Part shown: piece by piece, positions 20,748 to 31,730 of the stretch
How positions within the stretch are numbered: position 1 is the stretch's first letter
How the letters are laid out: every line of letters starts with the position of its first letter
From: Adineta vaga
Taxonomy: Eukaryota > Rotifera
Direction of reading: 5' to 3'
Assembly (NCBI GenBank): GCA_021613535.1
Contig: CP075492.1
Location: 17,050,001 to 17,114,000, forward strand
Length of the DNA: 64,000 bases
The notes under the pieces: generated by a model
Seen by the model: the letters and a program-made list of their open reading frames with translations, nothing else
What the model was told of the DNA's origin: nothing
Databases searched by the model: none
Translations under genes and position numbers: made by a program

Positions 20748-23523
20748 ATGAACTATTATTTCATAATTGTACTTATATTTACAAATACAAATGGATTAGA
20801 AGAACATCTACTCGAACAAGAAAACGATATACGTGGAACTCGACTAACAGTAAATGATCATATTGCTATGTTTGCTGATAATCCATCTAAAAGATTTATA
20901 ATTATAAACAAACCATGTTCATCTGCTCCACTAAAGGAAACGTCAGATTACGATCGTATAACAAACAATGAAAACAAATTATCCATTTCTTACGTGCATA
21001 ATATTATTACAGGTGCTAAACCAAATAAAAATAATTCAATATTCGCATTTATAGCACAAACCAATAATACTAACTGTTATTTAATTGTAATGTGGATATC
21101 ACTAGGTGGTTTTGAAATCAAAGAAACTAAACAAATAGAAATAAAAGGAAACGTGATTGCAAATCAAATAGTTCTTGGTATCGATTCTGAAAGTAAACAC
21201 CTTTATGTTGTTCATTTAAGTGGTACTCTTTATTTCAATGTTAATTCAAAGATGTTTCAAGTATATGGTATGAACTTCTGGGAACGTCAATATTTCATGC
21301 GTGGTGAAGCACTTGCTGTGACAAATGATCAACGACTTTACTTACTTGCATATAGAGAAAGAAAAGACAAGAACCAAACAGGCAATAAACAGTATCGTTG
21401 TTTATATACTGTTGATCATTCAAATGTATCGATGCCAATATCATTAGAAGTTATTGAATGGCCAGTGAATTTTCCATCAACATATCTAAACACTCATAGA
21501 GAACTATCAACATTATCAATTGATTTAAATGAATATTCAAATGTGTTAATTATAGGTATTCCATTGATAGATTCAGTTCTTATTTTTTCTATTGAAGATC
21601 GATTAAAAAGTCCAATTCTAATAAAAAATCATACATCAATAGAGAAAGGAGTATCATTTGGTAAATCAGTATCGTTTCTTGATAATAAAACATACATTGT
21701 ACTTGCTTATGCAATGTCAACTTCATGGTCTAAATCTCAAATTCATGTAAAGATATTTTTTCTCTATAATATATATTAATTATTTCTAAATTTATAGTTT
21801 TATTCTCTTGATGACATGAATACAAATCAAAAACCACTTTTGATCTTTCCAAACAATCAACAACTTCTTCCACTACCAAATATATTACCAACAACTTATC
21901 GCATAGCTAATTTCCTATCTTGTAATTCAGACAATCTCGTTCTTTATCTCGATCCTCTTCATATTCTTTTTCTTCCGTCAAGTTCTCCTGGTTATTTCAG
22001 TAATATTATTGAACAATACGAAGTTTCAGACCTACCAGTTGTAGTGTACCAACCAGAGCCATGTATGCCTGGTACACATAAGCAAACTAAAAGTTTTGGT
22101 CCTTGTACACTTTGTCCAATGAATACGAAAAATAATGGAAGTTCTGGAATTACTTGTGAAAAATGTTCCTCAACAAATCAATCTAAATGTTTTCTTGGTT
22201 CTATAAATGAAATTGATATAAATGAAATAACAAATTCTGATCAAGCTTATTCTTATCCAGTATCACCTGAATCAACACAATTTGAAGATTTACTTCTTCA
22301 AAATATTTTCACATTACCTATAACAACCAAAGAATGTTTTTTTATTTCACCTGTATTTTGGGCTTGTTCAATCATTATCATTTGTTTCCTATTATTTCTT
22401 ATCGTAAAATACATTTTATCTCGTTTTAAACATAAAAATGGACAAAGAATTTTAAAAAATATCTTCATACATGTTGATTTAATTGGTGAAGGACAATATT
22501 GGTTAGGTGGAATTATTTCCATATCTCTTTTTATTCTTGTTATATTTGCTTGTAAATTTAGCATTTCATTTGTAAATCTTTATCCCTATGAAGAAATTTC
22601 AATATTGAAACACTGTGATAATTCATTAATTAATGCAAAATTTAGTAGTTCATTACAATTACTTTCATTACAGAAACATGAACAAGAAAAACCCATATTT
22701 ACATTACTTGATCAACAAAATTTAAATTTAAATATTCAATTTATAAGTACTGGATTTACATGTGATAAATTAACAATTGAACAAATACGGGATCATGCAT
22801 ATAGTATTTCACCAGATTTTAATTGTTATAAAAATAATAGTATTATTTATATTTCTACAAATCTTCCAGAACATATTATTACAATGAAATTTGATTTAAT
22901 TGGTCCATATTTTATTGCTGGAATTCGTTTATGTTTATCTGCTCCATCTAGTTCTACTCAAAATAAGAAATATATTGCAAAAGAAATGAAATTTTGTCAA
23001 TTTTTATCTGTATCTAATCAAACCATAACAACTGATCCAACGATTAATATAAAAATAATTAAAATAATCAATCGAACAGCGAGTATGTCAGTAGATTCTG
23101 ATGATGATGATGCTATTTATAGTGGCCTTTGGTTACCTACATTAACATCGACAACTTTAACAGATGAATCACTTTATTTAAAAAAAGGCCATTCATATCG
23201 TTATTTATCAACAAAAACAACTTTAATTATTTATATAAGAGAATCAGAATTTTTTATGAAAAATACTCAAGAACCAATAGCTCGATCATATGAAATTATA
23301 TTTAATACAATTCTTTTCTCAAGTAAGATTATTCACATATTCTATATATGTATATCGATTTCAAAAATGAAATTTCTTTTTTGTTTTTATAGTGTTATGT
23401 TTGGATTTACTTGGAATTTTATTTATTCTATTTAAATCAATTATTCATCCTCTTTTGAGTTTAATTAAAAGATATTTATCTAGAAGAAAAACTAAAAGAT
23501 TACAGATGATAAACAAAGTCTAA
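20748..23523 (+). CDS. Large membrane protein with propeller-like ectodomain and GCC2/3-like motif (3 exons)
   Basis: Exons 20748-21746, 21798-23322 and 23393-23523 join with matching phases (0 and 1; introns of 51 and 70 bp) to give 884 residues. A signal peptide (MNYYFIIVLIFTNTNG) leads a roughly 400-residue ectodomain of beta-strand-rich repeats and N-glycosylation sites. A cysteine-rich segment follows (CMPGTHKQTKSFGPCTLCPM, then CEKCSSTNQSKC), like the ephrin-receptor-type GCC2/GCC3 motif. Then come a TM (VFWACSIIIICFLLFLIV), a short loop, a second TM (IISISLFILVIFACKF), a second ectodomain of about 250 residues, a final TM in exon 3 (LCLDLLGILFILF) and a basic tail. I recognise the layout as a bdelloid membrane-protein family without known function. 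All three exons are intact. Confidence 0.8.
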
Positions 23524-23649
23524 CGAATTAATAATTATTATTAAAGTTTATTTTTTTGTTGATTGATCAGTAACTTTAAATATATATATATAAAAGATTG
23601 ATAATCTACGCTTTTTTACATTATCAAAATATAAGAAATAAAAGCATCA

Positions 23650-23670
23650 GGTTGGGTGTGGGTGGGTATT
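23650..23670. repeat. Telomere-like half element
   Basis: GGTTGGGTGTGGGTGGG; only the G-rich arm is present, between two convergent genes. Confidence 0.5.
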
Positions 23671-23716
23671 ACAAAACAAATGACAGATTATAGAAATTTG
23701 TTTGACAGTTGATTCA

Positions 23717-24466
23717 TCAATATTTAATATTAAAATAAAGAGGATTTTCACGTTTATCTTTTTCTATTTGTTTCTTTTTCCATTTCCATAGATATGGTAT
23801 ACAAATGATTGCAATAATAACATAAAAATACCAAAGAATACATAAAACAAAAGCATACCAATAAGGACCCGGATGACAATAATTTGGCTTGTGAATATCA
23901 TTAAATTGAACTTGATTTTTGACATCAAATGTCCATACAGATCCAATAATACACCAAATAAGAGTACACATACAGCCAATCATTAACCAGATAGTTTGGA
24001 CGAGATTTATATGTTTATATCGGTCTAACTCAGAGTGTTTACGCAAGATGATCCTCAACATGAGTAATATCATCGATAGTAATAGATTTTCGACAATACC
24101 TTCTATTCCGAAGATAATTAAAAACAGCGGTATCCATTTTTGAACATGACATTTTGATTGATATATACAGCCAACAATTAGAGGAGGAATATAAAAAAGA
24201 ATGCCTTTGATTATTAAAATAATGATGCCATTATGAACATAAGTCTTCGTTTCTGGATTCAATCGATTTGGATCGTAGTTAGAACTAAAATATATGTGAA
24301 AGATATATTAAGATCATATAGAAACTTACTTCTTCATGGATATGTCATGTCCTTGAGGTGTAACTAATGATGGTAACATAGATGAATCAAAATTAAAAGG
24401 AGCGGATTGACGAAGTATTTGGGTAGGTGAATTTTCAATCATCTGCGGTTTAACTGAATTCTTCAT
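23717..24466 (-). CDS. Four-TM protein, TMEM272-like layout (2 exons)
   Basis: Exon 1 (24466-24330) and exon 2 (24284-23717) join across a 45-bp intron (AAGAA|GTAAGT to TTTTAG) in phase 2, giving 234 residues. Exon 1 encodes a Ser/Pro-rich cytosolic N-terminus. Exon 2 has four hydrophobic segments, about 60-82, 93-113, 138-158 and 183-205, separated by a basic loop (ILRKHSELDRYKH) and ending in a charged KWKKKQIEKDKREN tail. Small four-TM proteins of this layout are common in bdelloid and other invertebrate genomes. The function is unknown. The intron is typical for this genome and the frame is intact. Confidence 0.72.
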
Positions 24467-24702
24467 TCTTTTGTATCCTTTACTGGTTTCAACTTATATA
24501 ATTTAATACAAGTTTTTTCCGTGTCTTTTTCTGACGATATCGAAATACATCTCTCTCACTCTCTCTCTCCTTTTTTCTTTGTGTTCTGTTTCTTCCGACA
24601 TGAAAAGAGAATTTTTCATCTTTTTATTAAAAAAGGAAAACTACTTGGAGAAAACTCGTCACTCACTGTTATCTAAATGCTTTCAAATAAAACACTTTCA
24701 CT

Positions 24703-27327
24703 ATGGGAAATGGAGTAACACGTAAGAAAGAGAAAATTGTTATTGAAAAAAGCATACGTAATTTTAATCAACATTCTATTCATACACAGTATACACCCAC
24801 AAATAGTTTAAATGCAAATCCTGTATCGGTGGGTGTAGAAAAATTAATCGATATAATTTGGTTTGATTCACGAAGTGTTCCACAAGATGATATTATTGAT
24901 ACTCAAACTACGAAACAAATTCTCTCAACTGCTCTTCAAAATTCCGAATTAATATGTTTCTCTGATATAAACTCATGTTTTGAATTTTTACAACAACATC
25001 GAAATTCTATTGAAATTCTATTTCTTGTTATTTCGGGTCATGATTTTATGAATCTATTCAATGCTTTAGACGTCGATCTTTTACGTCGTATCGATTCTAT
25101 CTTTATCTTTTGTTTGGTTGAGAAGCTACATGAAAATAAACAAGAATATCATGAAAAAGTGGTTGGAACATTCAGTGAACACATGAAGCTTCTACAATCG
25201 ATACAAGAACAAGCGATTATGATAAGCCAACAAGATCTTATAATGAAATATTATAATTGTACACAAAAGACTGCTCGTATGGTGCCAAGTTATGCGACAG
25301 GTGAATTTGTTTGGACTCGTGTAATTAAAGAAGCTGCTCTACAGATTCAAAAACACGTCCGAATTGTGAAACAGATGTTTGATCGTTTTCGGATACTCTA
25401 TCGAGATAATACCAAAGAACTTGACAAGATTGATCAATTCGAAAAGGATTTTCAGGTATTGTGTCAAACTATCGAAAGAAATACTATTGAAAAAAGGTCT
25501 GGGTGAGAGTGATGGTGAGGAAGCGAAATGAAATAATTCTATCTTTCGAATTATTTTATTCCGAAATTTTGCTTTCTCAATATTTACTTTATTTGATAGA
25601 GATTTGATTTTCATCCAAAGGAAATTATTCAATGGTATACGAAAGATTCTTTTCTTTATCGTATTATCAATCAAAGTCTACGAACACAAAATACTTCAGA
25701 ACTTATTATATTTTCACCATATATCGCAAATTTATGTCGTGCTATACGATCCTTACAAACGAAAGTTTATAGCATAATGACATTTTTTCGTGGATGTACA
25801 TTAAGTCGAACAGCATTAGATGAGTTCAATGCAAATATTGGATCATTACTTTCAATCAATTCATTTTTCTCTGCTACTCGTCAACGAGATTTCGCAAAAG
25901 GATTTGCTAGTTGTCATGCTTTGAATGGTATCAATACACTTGTGTCGATTATATTCGAAATTGAAGTCAAAAATAATAAACTGTCATTTTTCGCTGATAT
26001 ATCTATGTTAAGTTCGATTAACGATGAAGAAGAAGTTCTTTTTGATTTAAATGCAATTTTCACGATAAACAATGTTACTTATTGTGATGATGATGAATGT
26101 TGGATTATTCATTTAATTGCTGATGAAGATACTTATGTAAAACACGAATGTCTTTATAGAGAATTATGTGAAATATATGATCTAAATGCATCACCATTTA
26201 TGACAATTGGATTTAGTTTAATAATGATGGGTAACACACGAGAAGCTTATCGTCATGCAATTTCACTACCTCTATCATATAATTCAATGTCTGGATCGTC
26301 TTCATTATTTATTTTAACTTGTTTTATTGAATGTGATTATTCTAAAGCATTAAAGTTATTAAAACGAATATATGAATTTTGTGAAACAAGCAATTCTTAT
26401 GAAGTACATCATTGTTGGACATATGCAGCTTGTTGGATTGCTCATATTTTAGTTAGTTTAGGAGAATTTAAGTTAGCAAGTCAATATATTCATTCAATTA
26501 TCAAATATTATAGAACAATCAAACAATCAATATATTCGTATGAAATACCGATGTCACTTGAATATCTTGAAGATCTTGGAAAAGCTTTAGAAATGAATAA
26601 CGAAATCGAAACAAGTAATATGATTTTAGTACATTTTAATATTGAAAAAATGCCATTAGTGTCAAGAGCTATGCTACTACCAGGAATCCATACACGTTTA
26701 GCCCGCTCTTATCTGAAAGAAAATCGTATAAAGGAAGCATTTGATCATTTACAAAAAGCTGAAATTGAAGGAGAATTGTTACTATCTCATCATGCTCTAT
26801 TAAGAATAGATATTTATCTTATTTACGCATGTATATTTCTTTATAAGAACGAATTCGATCAATGTTCTTTATATTTAAATCAAGCAGAAACAATTGCTCG
26901 TATGAATCTATCTCAATCTTGTCCAAGTATTCTTGGCTGTGTCTATTTGCTAAATGAATTAATTATGATTTTACAAGAAAATCCTGATTCAAAAAATTTC
27001 CTATCATTGGCTCGCACAGCTTTCTTGAGAACTGCGAACTATATCGATGTTCCAAAAGTGATATTCACTCTTGAAAATATATGTAAAATTCATAGAGAGT
27101 ATCGAAAGAATTTAAATTCATGTATTACAACTACCAAGTTGGTGCAGTTTGTCAAGGATGCTTTTGAAATTTGTCGCATTGAACAGATTCTAGAAGGGAA
27201 AAGTTCTGAAAATGTGTATCGTCCATTATTAAATTATATACAACACATCGATACTTTACCGATTGAAGATCTACAAATAGAGAAACAAAAACAATTTATG
27301 TATCCTCTTCGTCGAAAGCACATGTAA
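24703..27327 (+). CDS. Arginine ADP-ribosyltransferase with N-terminal accessory domain and helical-repeat C-terminus (2 exons)
   Basis: Exon 1 (24703-25455) and exon 2 (25600-27327) join in phase 0 to encode 826 residues. MGNGVTRKK is an N-myristoylation-type start. Residues about 40-200 form a receiver-like alpha/beta domain often seen before ART domains in bdelloid proteins. The ART domain holds the R-S-E triad: R315 in FFRG, S342 in FFSAT and E394-x-E396 in NDEEEVLF, the ExE of arginine-specific mono-ADP-ribosyltransferases. The last 400 residues are helix-turn-helix repeats of TPR type (LIMMGNTREAYRHAI, EFDQCSLYLNQAETIAR). It probably modifies protein arginines at a membrane. The 144-bp intron is longer than usual and contains a telomere-like G-rich stretch at 25499-25524. 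Confidence 0.85.
25499..25524. repeat. Telomere-like half element in an intron
   Basis: CTGGGTGAGAGTGATGGTGAGG, a diverged G-rich arm inside the ART gene intron. Confidence 0.35.
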
Positions 27328-27438
27328 TTATAATGTAAATATATATGAGATTTTAGCTTAATAAATTTTTAACGATGCGATGCACAGTCATCATTTTAAT
27401 CAAGAGTCAAGAATAAATGAAAGAGAAAGAGTATAGTA

Positions 27439-27457
27439 GGAGGGTGTGAGTCTCTTG
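27439..27457. repeat. Telomere-like half element
   Basis: GGAGGGTGTGAGTCTCTTGG, a G-rich arm plus the TCTCTTG spacer start also seen at 6721 and 27616. Confidence 0.4.
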
Positions 27458-27591
27458 GATGCATGATGATTGTATTTTACGAATTTATATTTTTATCATT
27501 AAAGAGATATCTAAAACGAAAAGACAATAATGAAAGCATTTTATTATTAATGAACACTACAGTCGCTATATTGATCGGTTTAAATGGTAAT

Positions 27592-27652
27592 TTGAGGGTG
27601 TGGGTGAGAGTGTAGATCTCTTGTTAACCCACACATCCACACTCACCCATCT
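27592..27652. repeat. Telomere-like hairpin element, copy 7
   Basis: TTGAGGGTGTGGGTGAGAG, a spacer with AGATCTCTTGTTAA, then CCCACACATCCACACTCACCC and ATCTT. Confidence 0.75.
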
Positions 27653-27683
27653 TAATCGATTCAAAACGCTTAATGGTCGGTTG

Positions 27684-27706
27684 CACTCACGCTCACGCCC
27701 TCAACA
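27684..27706. repeat. Telomere-like half element (C arm)
   Basis: CACTCACGCTCACGCCCTCAAC, a diverged right arm 30 bp downstream of copy 7. Confidence 0.4.
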
Positions 27707-27861
27707 TAGGACTGTTTTATGAATTTTAATATCGATTGTATTTATTAGTTTATTTTATATACGCCATTTTTCAAAGAACAGACTAAAGCCAATTGAACAG
27801 TTGGATGCGATCATAGCTCCAATGAAGTTCCAATAAATATATTCCTCGTAAATCATGTAAC

Positions 27862-28815
27862 TCACAAGTTACTTTGATGCTTACAATAACAGTGACTGCT
27901 GCGGCGACACATACGAATCCAAGCGTAAATCCATCCCATAATCGTGAGAATAAACGAAATAACCATAAAAGCCGACAGGAATTGTGGTTTTTCGTTGAAC
28001 CAAGAGCAAGCATATACAAGTATCGCAAAAAATATAATTATCAACAACAAAAATCCATTAACTACAACCAATATTGCAAAGAAAATTACACCTCCTATTG
28101 AGTTTCTTGGAGGTAGTTGGTAACCACAGATCAATAGGTGAGGATAAATAATGTCAAAAATAACTCCAATGACAGCGATAACCAATGAGAATGTGAAGAT
28201 CGCCGAATAGGATGCTGTTACACTAACGTAATGTGAAACACTTTCTAAACATATTGTATCGTAATCGAACGCCGAAATAATAAAACATGGTATTGGAATG
28301 ATAAGAAAACAAAGCCATGTTTTAAAGTTTTTCCACAATTTTGAAGGATAATAGCAATATCAACATTTCAAATTCTCCGGTTTCTTTGAATCATCATCAT
28401 CTTTCGAGAAGTCTTTGTAAGATTCATAAATCGCGACAGTTGATGTTTCAAGTAAAAATATCCAGAAGCAAACATGAATTAATTTATTTGCCGATGACGA
28501 ACTGATGTAGTACCGATATACATGATATACTGTTTCGTTATCGAAATACGAGCTTGGTGTTTTGAACGCATTAACGAATGAAAATACCGTAGGTGGTTGT
28601 GAATGAGAACAGTTCTCACTTGAATATCCGTCTTTTACGATATAGAAATAGGTGGAATTTACTTTTCTTTGAATAATATATGTATCACGAACAACATACT
28701 GCGAATATTCATATATGGAATAACAGCATTCCACTAAGGGCCATAAAATGTTAATTAATAGGAAAATTTTTTGAATCATATCACCAAAGCTAATGCAACA
28801 AAACTTTCTCTTCAT
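27862..28815 (-). pseudogene. Multi-TM protein gene split by one TGA
   Basis: From ATG 28815 the frame encodes 151 residues with a TM near the N-terminus, an extracellular stretch with NST and NCS glycosylation sites, and a second TM, ending at TGA 28360-28362. The same frame then stays open for another 166 codons (YCYYPSKLWKNFKTWLCFL onward) with four further TM segments, to the stop at 27862. The downstream part has no ATG of its own at its beginning, so the two are most simply one 5-6 TM protein of about 317 residues with a single nonsense change. It could also be a functional short form. No family is recognised beyond its bdelloid-like multi-TM character. Confidence 0.6.
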
Positions 28816-29285
28816 TATGTTAGATTTACAATACTGTGCATATGGTCAGATCTAGTCGATATTGGTGTCAAAAACAAGAAAAGGAAATATGTATATCCAA
28901 CCTATTCATTCGGCGAATAGTGAATACTACACATAAAAGCCATTTCTCGTATTTGATCATATTACTCATAACCATAAAATGTAAAAACACACTTTTGTTT
29001 TATTGCTTTTTTTATTTCTTATCGTTATTGATTACTCTGAAATGTTTCAATGAAGTAATATCAATAAATCACATTTTCCACAGAATTTTTTTCTTTTACC
29101 ATGAAGAATACGAAGTCATACATATTAGCAACTTCCGTATTCAGTGAGCAGAAATATAGTTGAGTATAGACAACACAGTAGAAGAAATGTACCAGTGTAG
29201 AATACTTGATCAAAAAGCTATTTCGTTATGCTTAAAACTTTCATATTATTTTCATTTATTATATAGAACACTTCGACGATCATAG
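28816..29285. other. Intergenic, no gene seen
   Basis: AT-rich with a motif-less ORF at 28836-29147. Probably the shared upstream region of two divergent genes. Confidence 0.35.
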
Positions 29286-29287
29286 AC

Positions 29288-29681
29288 ATGTTATTTACCA
29301 TTTTTGTTCTTCTATCATCGGTTATCGTCGTTCAACTGATTCCCATCCTAAATCCGATTAGATTACCTGATGACGTGCCTAATCATCATGTGCAATTATC
29401 AAATAGCAATGACAGAGCATCGCAGATTTTGTTGAGGAAGAAAAATACCACTAAACAATCATTAACAAGAAGCTACTATGATAATAGTAAGTTTGCTTTT
29501 TTTAGTTAAAATTTCAGAAACGAATCGCTTTGTATCTCTTGTATTGATAGACACAGCTGTCATGAATTCTGATATTGGCAGTTCACCTCCAAAATTCGCA
29601 GTGGAAGTCCTTGTACCCCTATCTTGTTGTGTTTGTTTGGGTCGTCTTGCATCAATATTTCGACTAAGATATGAAACATAA
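29288..29681 (+). CDS. Small secreted protein (tentative, 2 exons)
   Basis: ATG 29288 starts a clear signal peptide (MLFTIFVLLSSVIVVQLIP). A polar stretch ends at the donor GATAATA|GTAAGT (29487). Using the ATTTCAG acceptor (29517), a second exon at 29518-29681 continues in frame (TNRFVSLVLIDTAVMNSDIG, a Cys-Cys-Val-Cys cluster) for a total of 120 residues. The implied intron is only 31 bp, shorter than most in this window. If it is not spliced, the protein is 73 residues. The basic dipeptides (RKK, TRSYYDN) are compatible with a processed peptide precursor, but this is speculation. Confidence 0.4.
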
Positions 29682-29868
29682 TAAATCATTAATAGAAATT
29701 TTATCAGATGATTCAGTGCACTACAATAAGACATAGGTGGCCTCCAATTACTAGTTTTTCCAAAAAAAAAGATATATATATAGATATCAGAGACTGACGG
29801 TACGCGATATTGATACTGCACCGTATCGTACTGGTACGGTATGGTATGAATTGCTTGAGGCCAATACC

Positions 29869-29936
29869 ATCTTGAGGGTGAGAGTGGGTGGATGCGTGTG
29901 GATGTGAAAGAAGGAGTGATACATCCACACCCTCTG
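29869..29936. repeat. Telomere-like hairpin element, copy 8
   Basis: ATCTTGAGGGTGAGAGTGGG, then GTGGATGCGTGTGGATG, a spacer and ACATCCACACCCTC. It shows the ATCTTGAGGG left terminus. Confidence 0.7.
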
Positions 29937-30168
29937 GTTTTCCTAAGTAATCATTTGGTAGAGGAGTGTTATCGTGAGACGAACTGATTTCTGTGAATCG
30001 CAATAGAGTTGCTTGACTCTTTAGCAGGACGAATGGCAACTGAATGCGTACGGTACATCTCTTAGTTTTTTTTCTTTTACATGTGCCTTGCTCTTGTTTA
30101 CCTGAAACATTTTTTCCAACTTAATTAATGTATACCGGAGAAAGTCTTACGATGAGTGTTGACGTCAT

Positions 30169-30187
30169 GTGTGTGTGTGTGTGTGTA
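30169..30187. repeat. (GT)n microsatellite
   Basis: Uninterrupted GT dinucleotides, about nine units. Confidence 0.8.
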
Positions 30188-30548
30188 AGAAGAGTAAAAT
30201 AATACAAATTCAATCTCAGGAATTCTCAAGACAGTATTAGTTTTCAAATCATCGGTTATATTTGAACAAAAGAAGATCAATAATTACCAATCTTATGTGT
30301 ATTAGTTTGAAAGCATCACATTTGTTACGTTTCTTTTATTTGTTTCTCACTATTGACGCAGCTATTTCATTATTATTACTATTATGTTGCTTTTCCCAAT
30401 TTGCTCCTTTTCCTTTTTTATGCTTCGTTTGTTATGTAAAGCTCTAATGGTTGTGCTGTCAGTTTTTCATATGAAAAATGAAACGCATTCCTAAAAGTTA
30501 TTCTGTGCTGATTCTTCTCATCCACTGCTAAAAAGCAACTATCGAGAT

Positions 30549-31030
30549 CAGAGATCTGTAAATCGCCGAATTACACCGCCTCGCCTCCATATGATGCAGT
30601 TTTTTGATCAAGTGATAATCCTTTAAAGTTTTGGTATGGACATAGATCGACATATCTTGTTTTTAATCAAAATTAGCACGCTCGATTTTGTCAATTCCAG
30701 CAAGTACAGTTATTGTCGAACGTCAGTTTAGTGCTGGTGGTTTAATGGTGAATTCAAGACGTACTCGATTAAATCCACAACAAGTAAATAATGCTTTGTT
30801 TATTCGTTCGGTAAAGAAAAATACTTGATACAGTTTATTTTTTTATTTTGTTTTTTGATATTCACTGATACGTATTGAACTTTACTTATTTGATGTTATG
30901 AAATAAAACAAATAGTAATTATTAACGTAACGATTGAAAAGCTATATGTGAAAATATAACTTTTCATATTATAACTCTGACGAGGTAAGGCGGTGACGGG
31001 TTGAATTTTTGACTAACTCGTGGATCTCTG
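30549..31030 (+). mobile_element. Internally deleted hAT element with TIRs and 8-bp target duplication
   Basis: Left end CAGAGATCTGTAAATC and right end (reverse complement) CAGAGATCCACGAG share the terminal CAGAGATC. Subterminal ACACCGCCTCGCCTC and TCACCGCCTTACCTC also match in inverted orientation. The flanking octamers ATCGAGAT (30541-30548) and ATTGAGAT (31031-31038) differ at one base, as expected for an old 8-bp hAT target-site duplication. The interior keeps the end of the transposase on the plus strand. DNPLKFWYGHRSTY is followed, after a frameshift, by LARSILSIPASTVIVERQFS and onward to TGA at 30826-30828. Only about the last 60 codons remain, so it is non-autonomous. Confidence 0.85.
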
Positions 31031-31039
31031 ATTGAGATA

Positions 31040-31720
31040 CAAGCAAGATGAACTGTTTTCAATACTTGAATTTTCTCACACTCAATAAATGCATATTTTT
31101 CTGTAAATTTTCTCATGTTAACTTCAAATATAACTTAAGTATATTAGTAGTTTTTTTCTTTCCTTTTTTTTGTAATAATCATATTGCCTGTGACAAACTA
31201 CAGCATTTTTCAACAATTATTTCTTCAGTCAAACCATATTCTGATGTCATTGATAATAGCTTGAGAAAATAAGTATAAAATAAGAATAAGAGTATTTGAT
31301 CATTTCAAACGCACACGCTGCTGATAGATTTTTCCTCTACATTTTCAAAATATCTTCTCTGTAGTAGTTGTCGCAATAACATTTAACTAATGGAGAGAGT
31401 AAAAAATGTAATATTCCAATTACATTTATTTTGTTAGTTCAATTCGCGAAGTTACGTATTTTTCCTACAGTTTCTCGTAAGTAAGACTGTCAAATTGAAT
31501 ATTTTTTTCAATTTTTTAAAGAGAAATTTTGATGTACTCATAGCAACGAGTTTGTTGAAGATGCTGCTAATTGGCAGCCGACTTATACACGATAAAACTC
31601 ACATACGTAAAGAATAAAAAGATCTAGTTAAATTTCTTTTCTCCTTTTCATTCATAACAAGGAATTTTCAGAAAATATTCTTGTATATGTTAACTTATCG
31701 TTGCACCGTTATTTATTTCA
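31040..31720. other. Intergenic, no gene seen
   Basis: AT-rich spacer upstream of the three-module gene. A TTTATTTCAG at 31712-31721 could be the acceptor of a 5' UTR intron just before its ATG. Confidence 0.35.
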
Positions 31721-31730
31721 GAAAGAAACA

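Larger units (their letters stand above)
29690..30545. other. Intergenic with repeats only
   Basis: Contains an imperfect inverted CCGTATCGTACTGGTACGGT at 29821, a hairpin copy and a GT microsatellite. No gene. Confidence 0.4.

Noticed and set aside
22298-22564. 88-codon antisense ORF inside the large membrane-protein gene
   Set aside because: Shadow of the sense coding exon 21798-23322.
14963-28362. TGA recoding (selenocysteine or an alternative code) to explain in-frame TGA codons
   Set aside because: Comparable lesions occur with TAA and TAG, normal genes here end in TGA, and no SECIS-like element was seen. Ordinary nonsense mutations are simpler.
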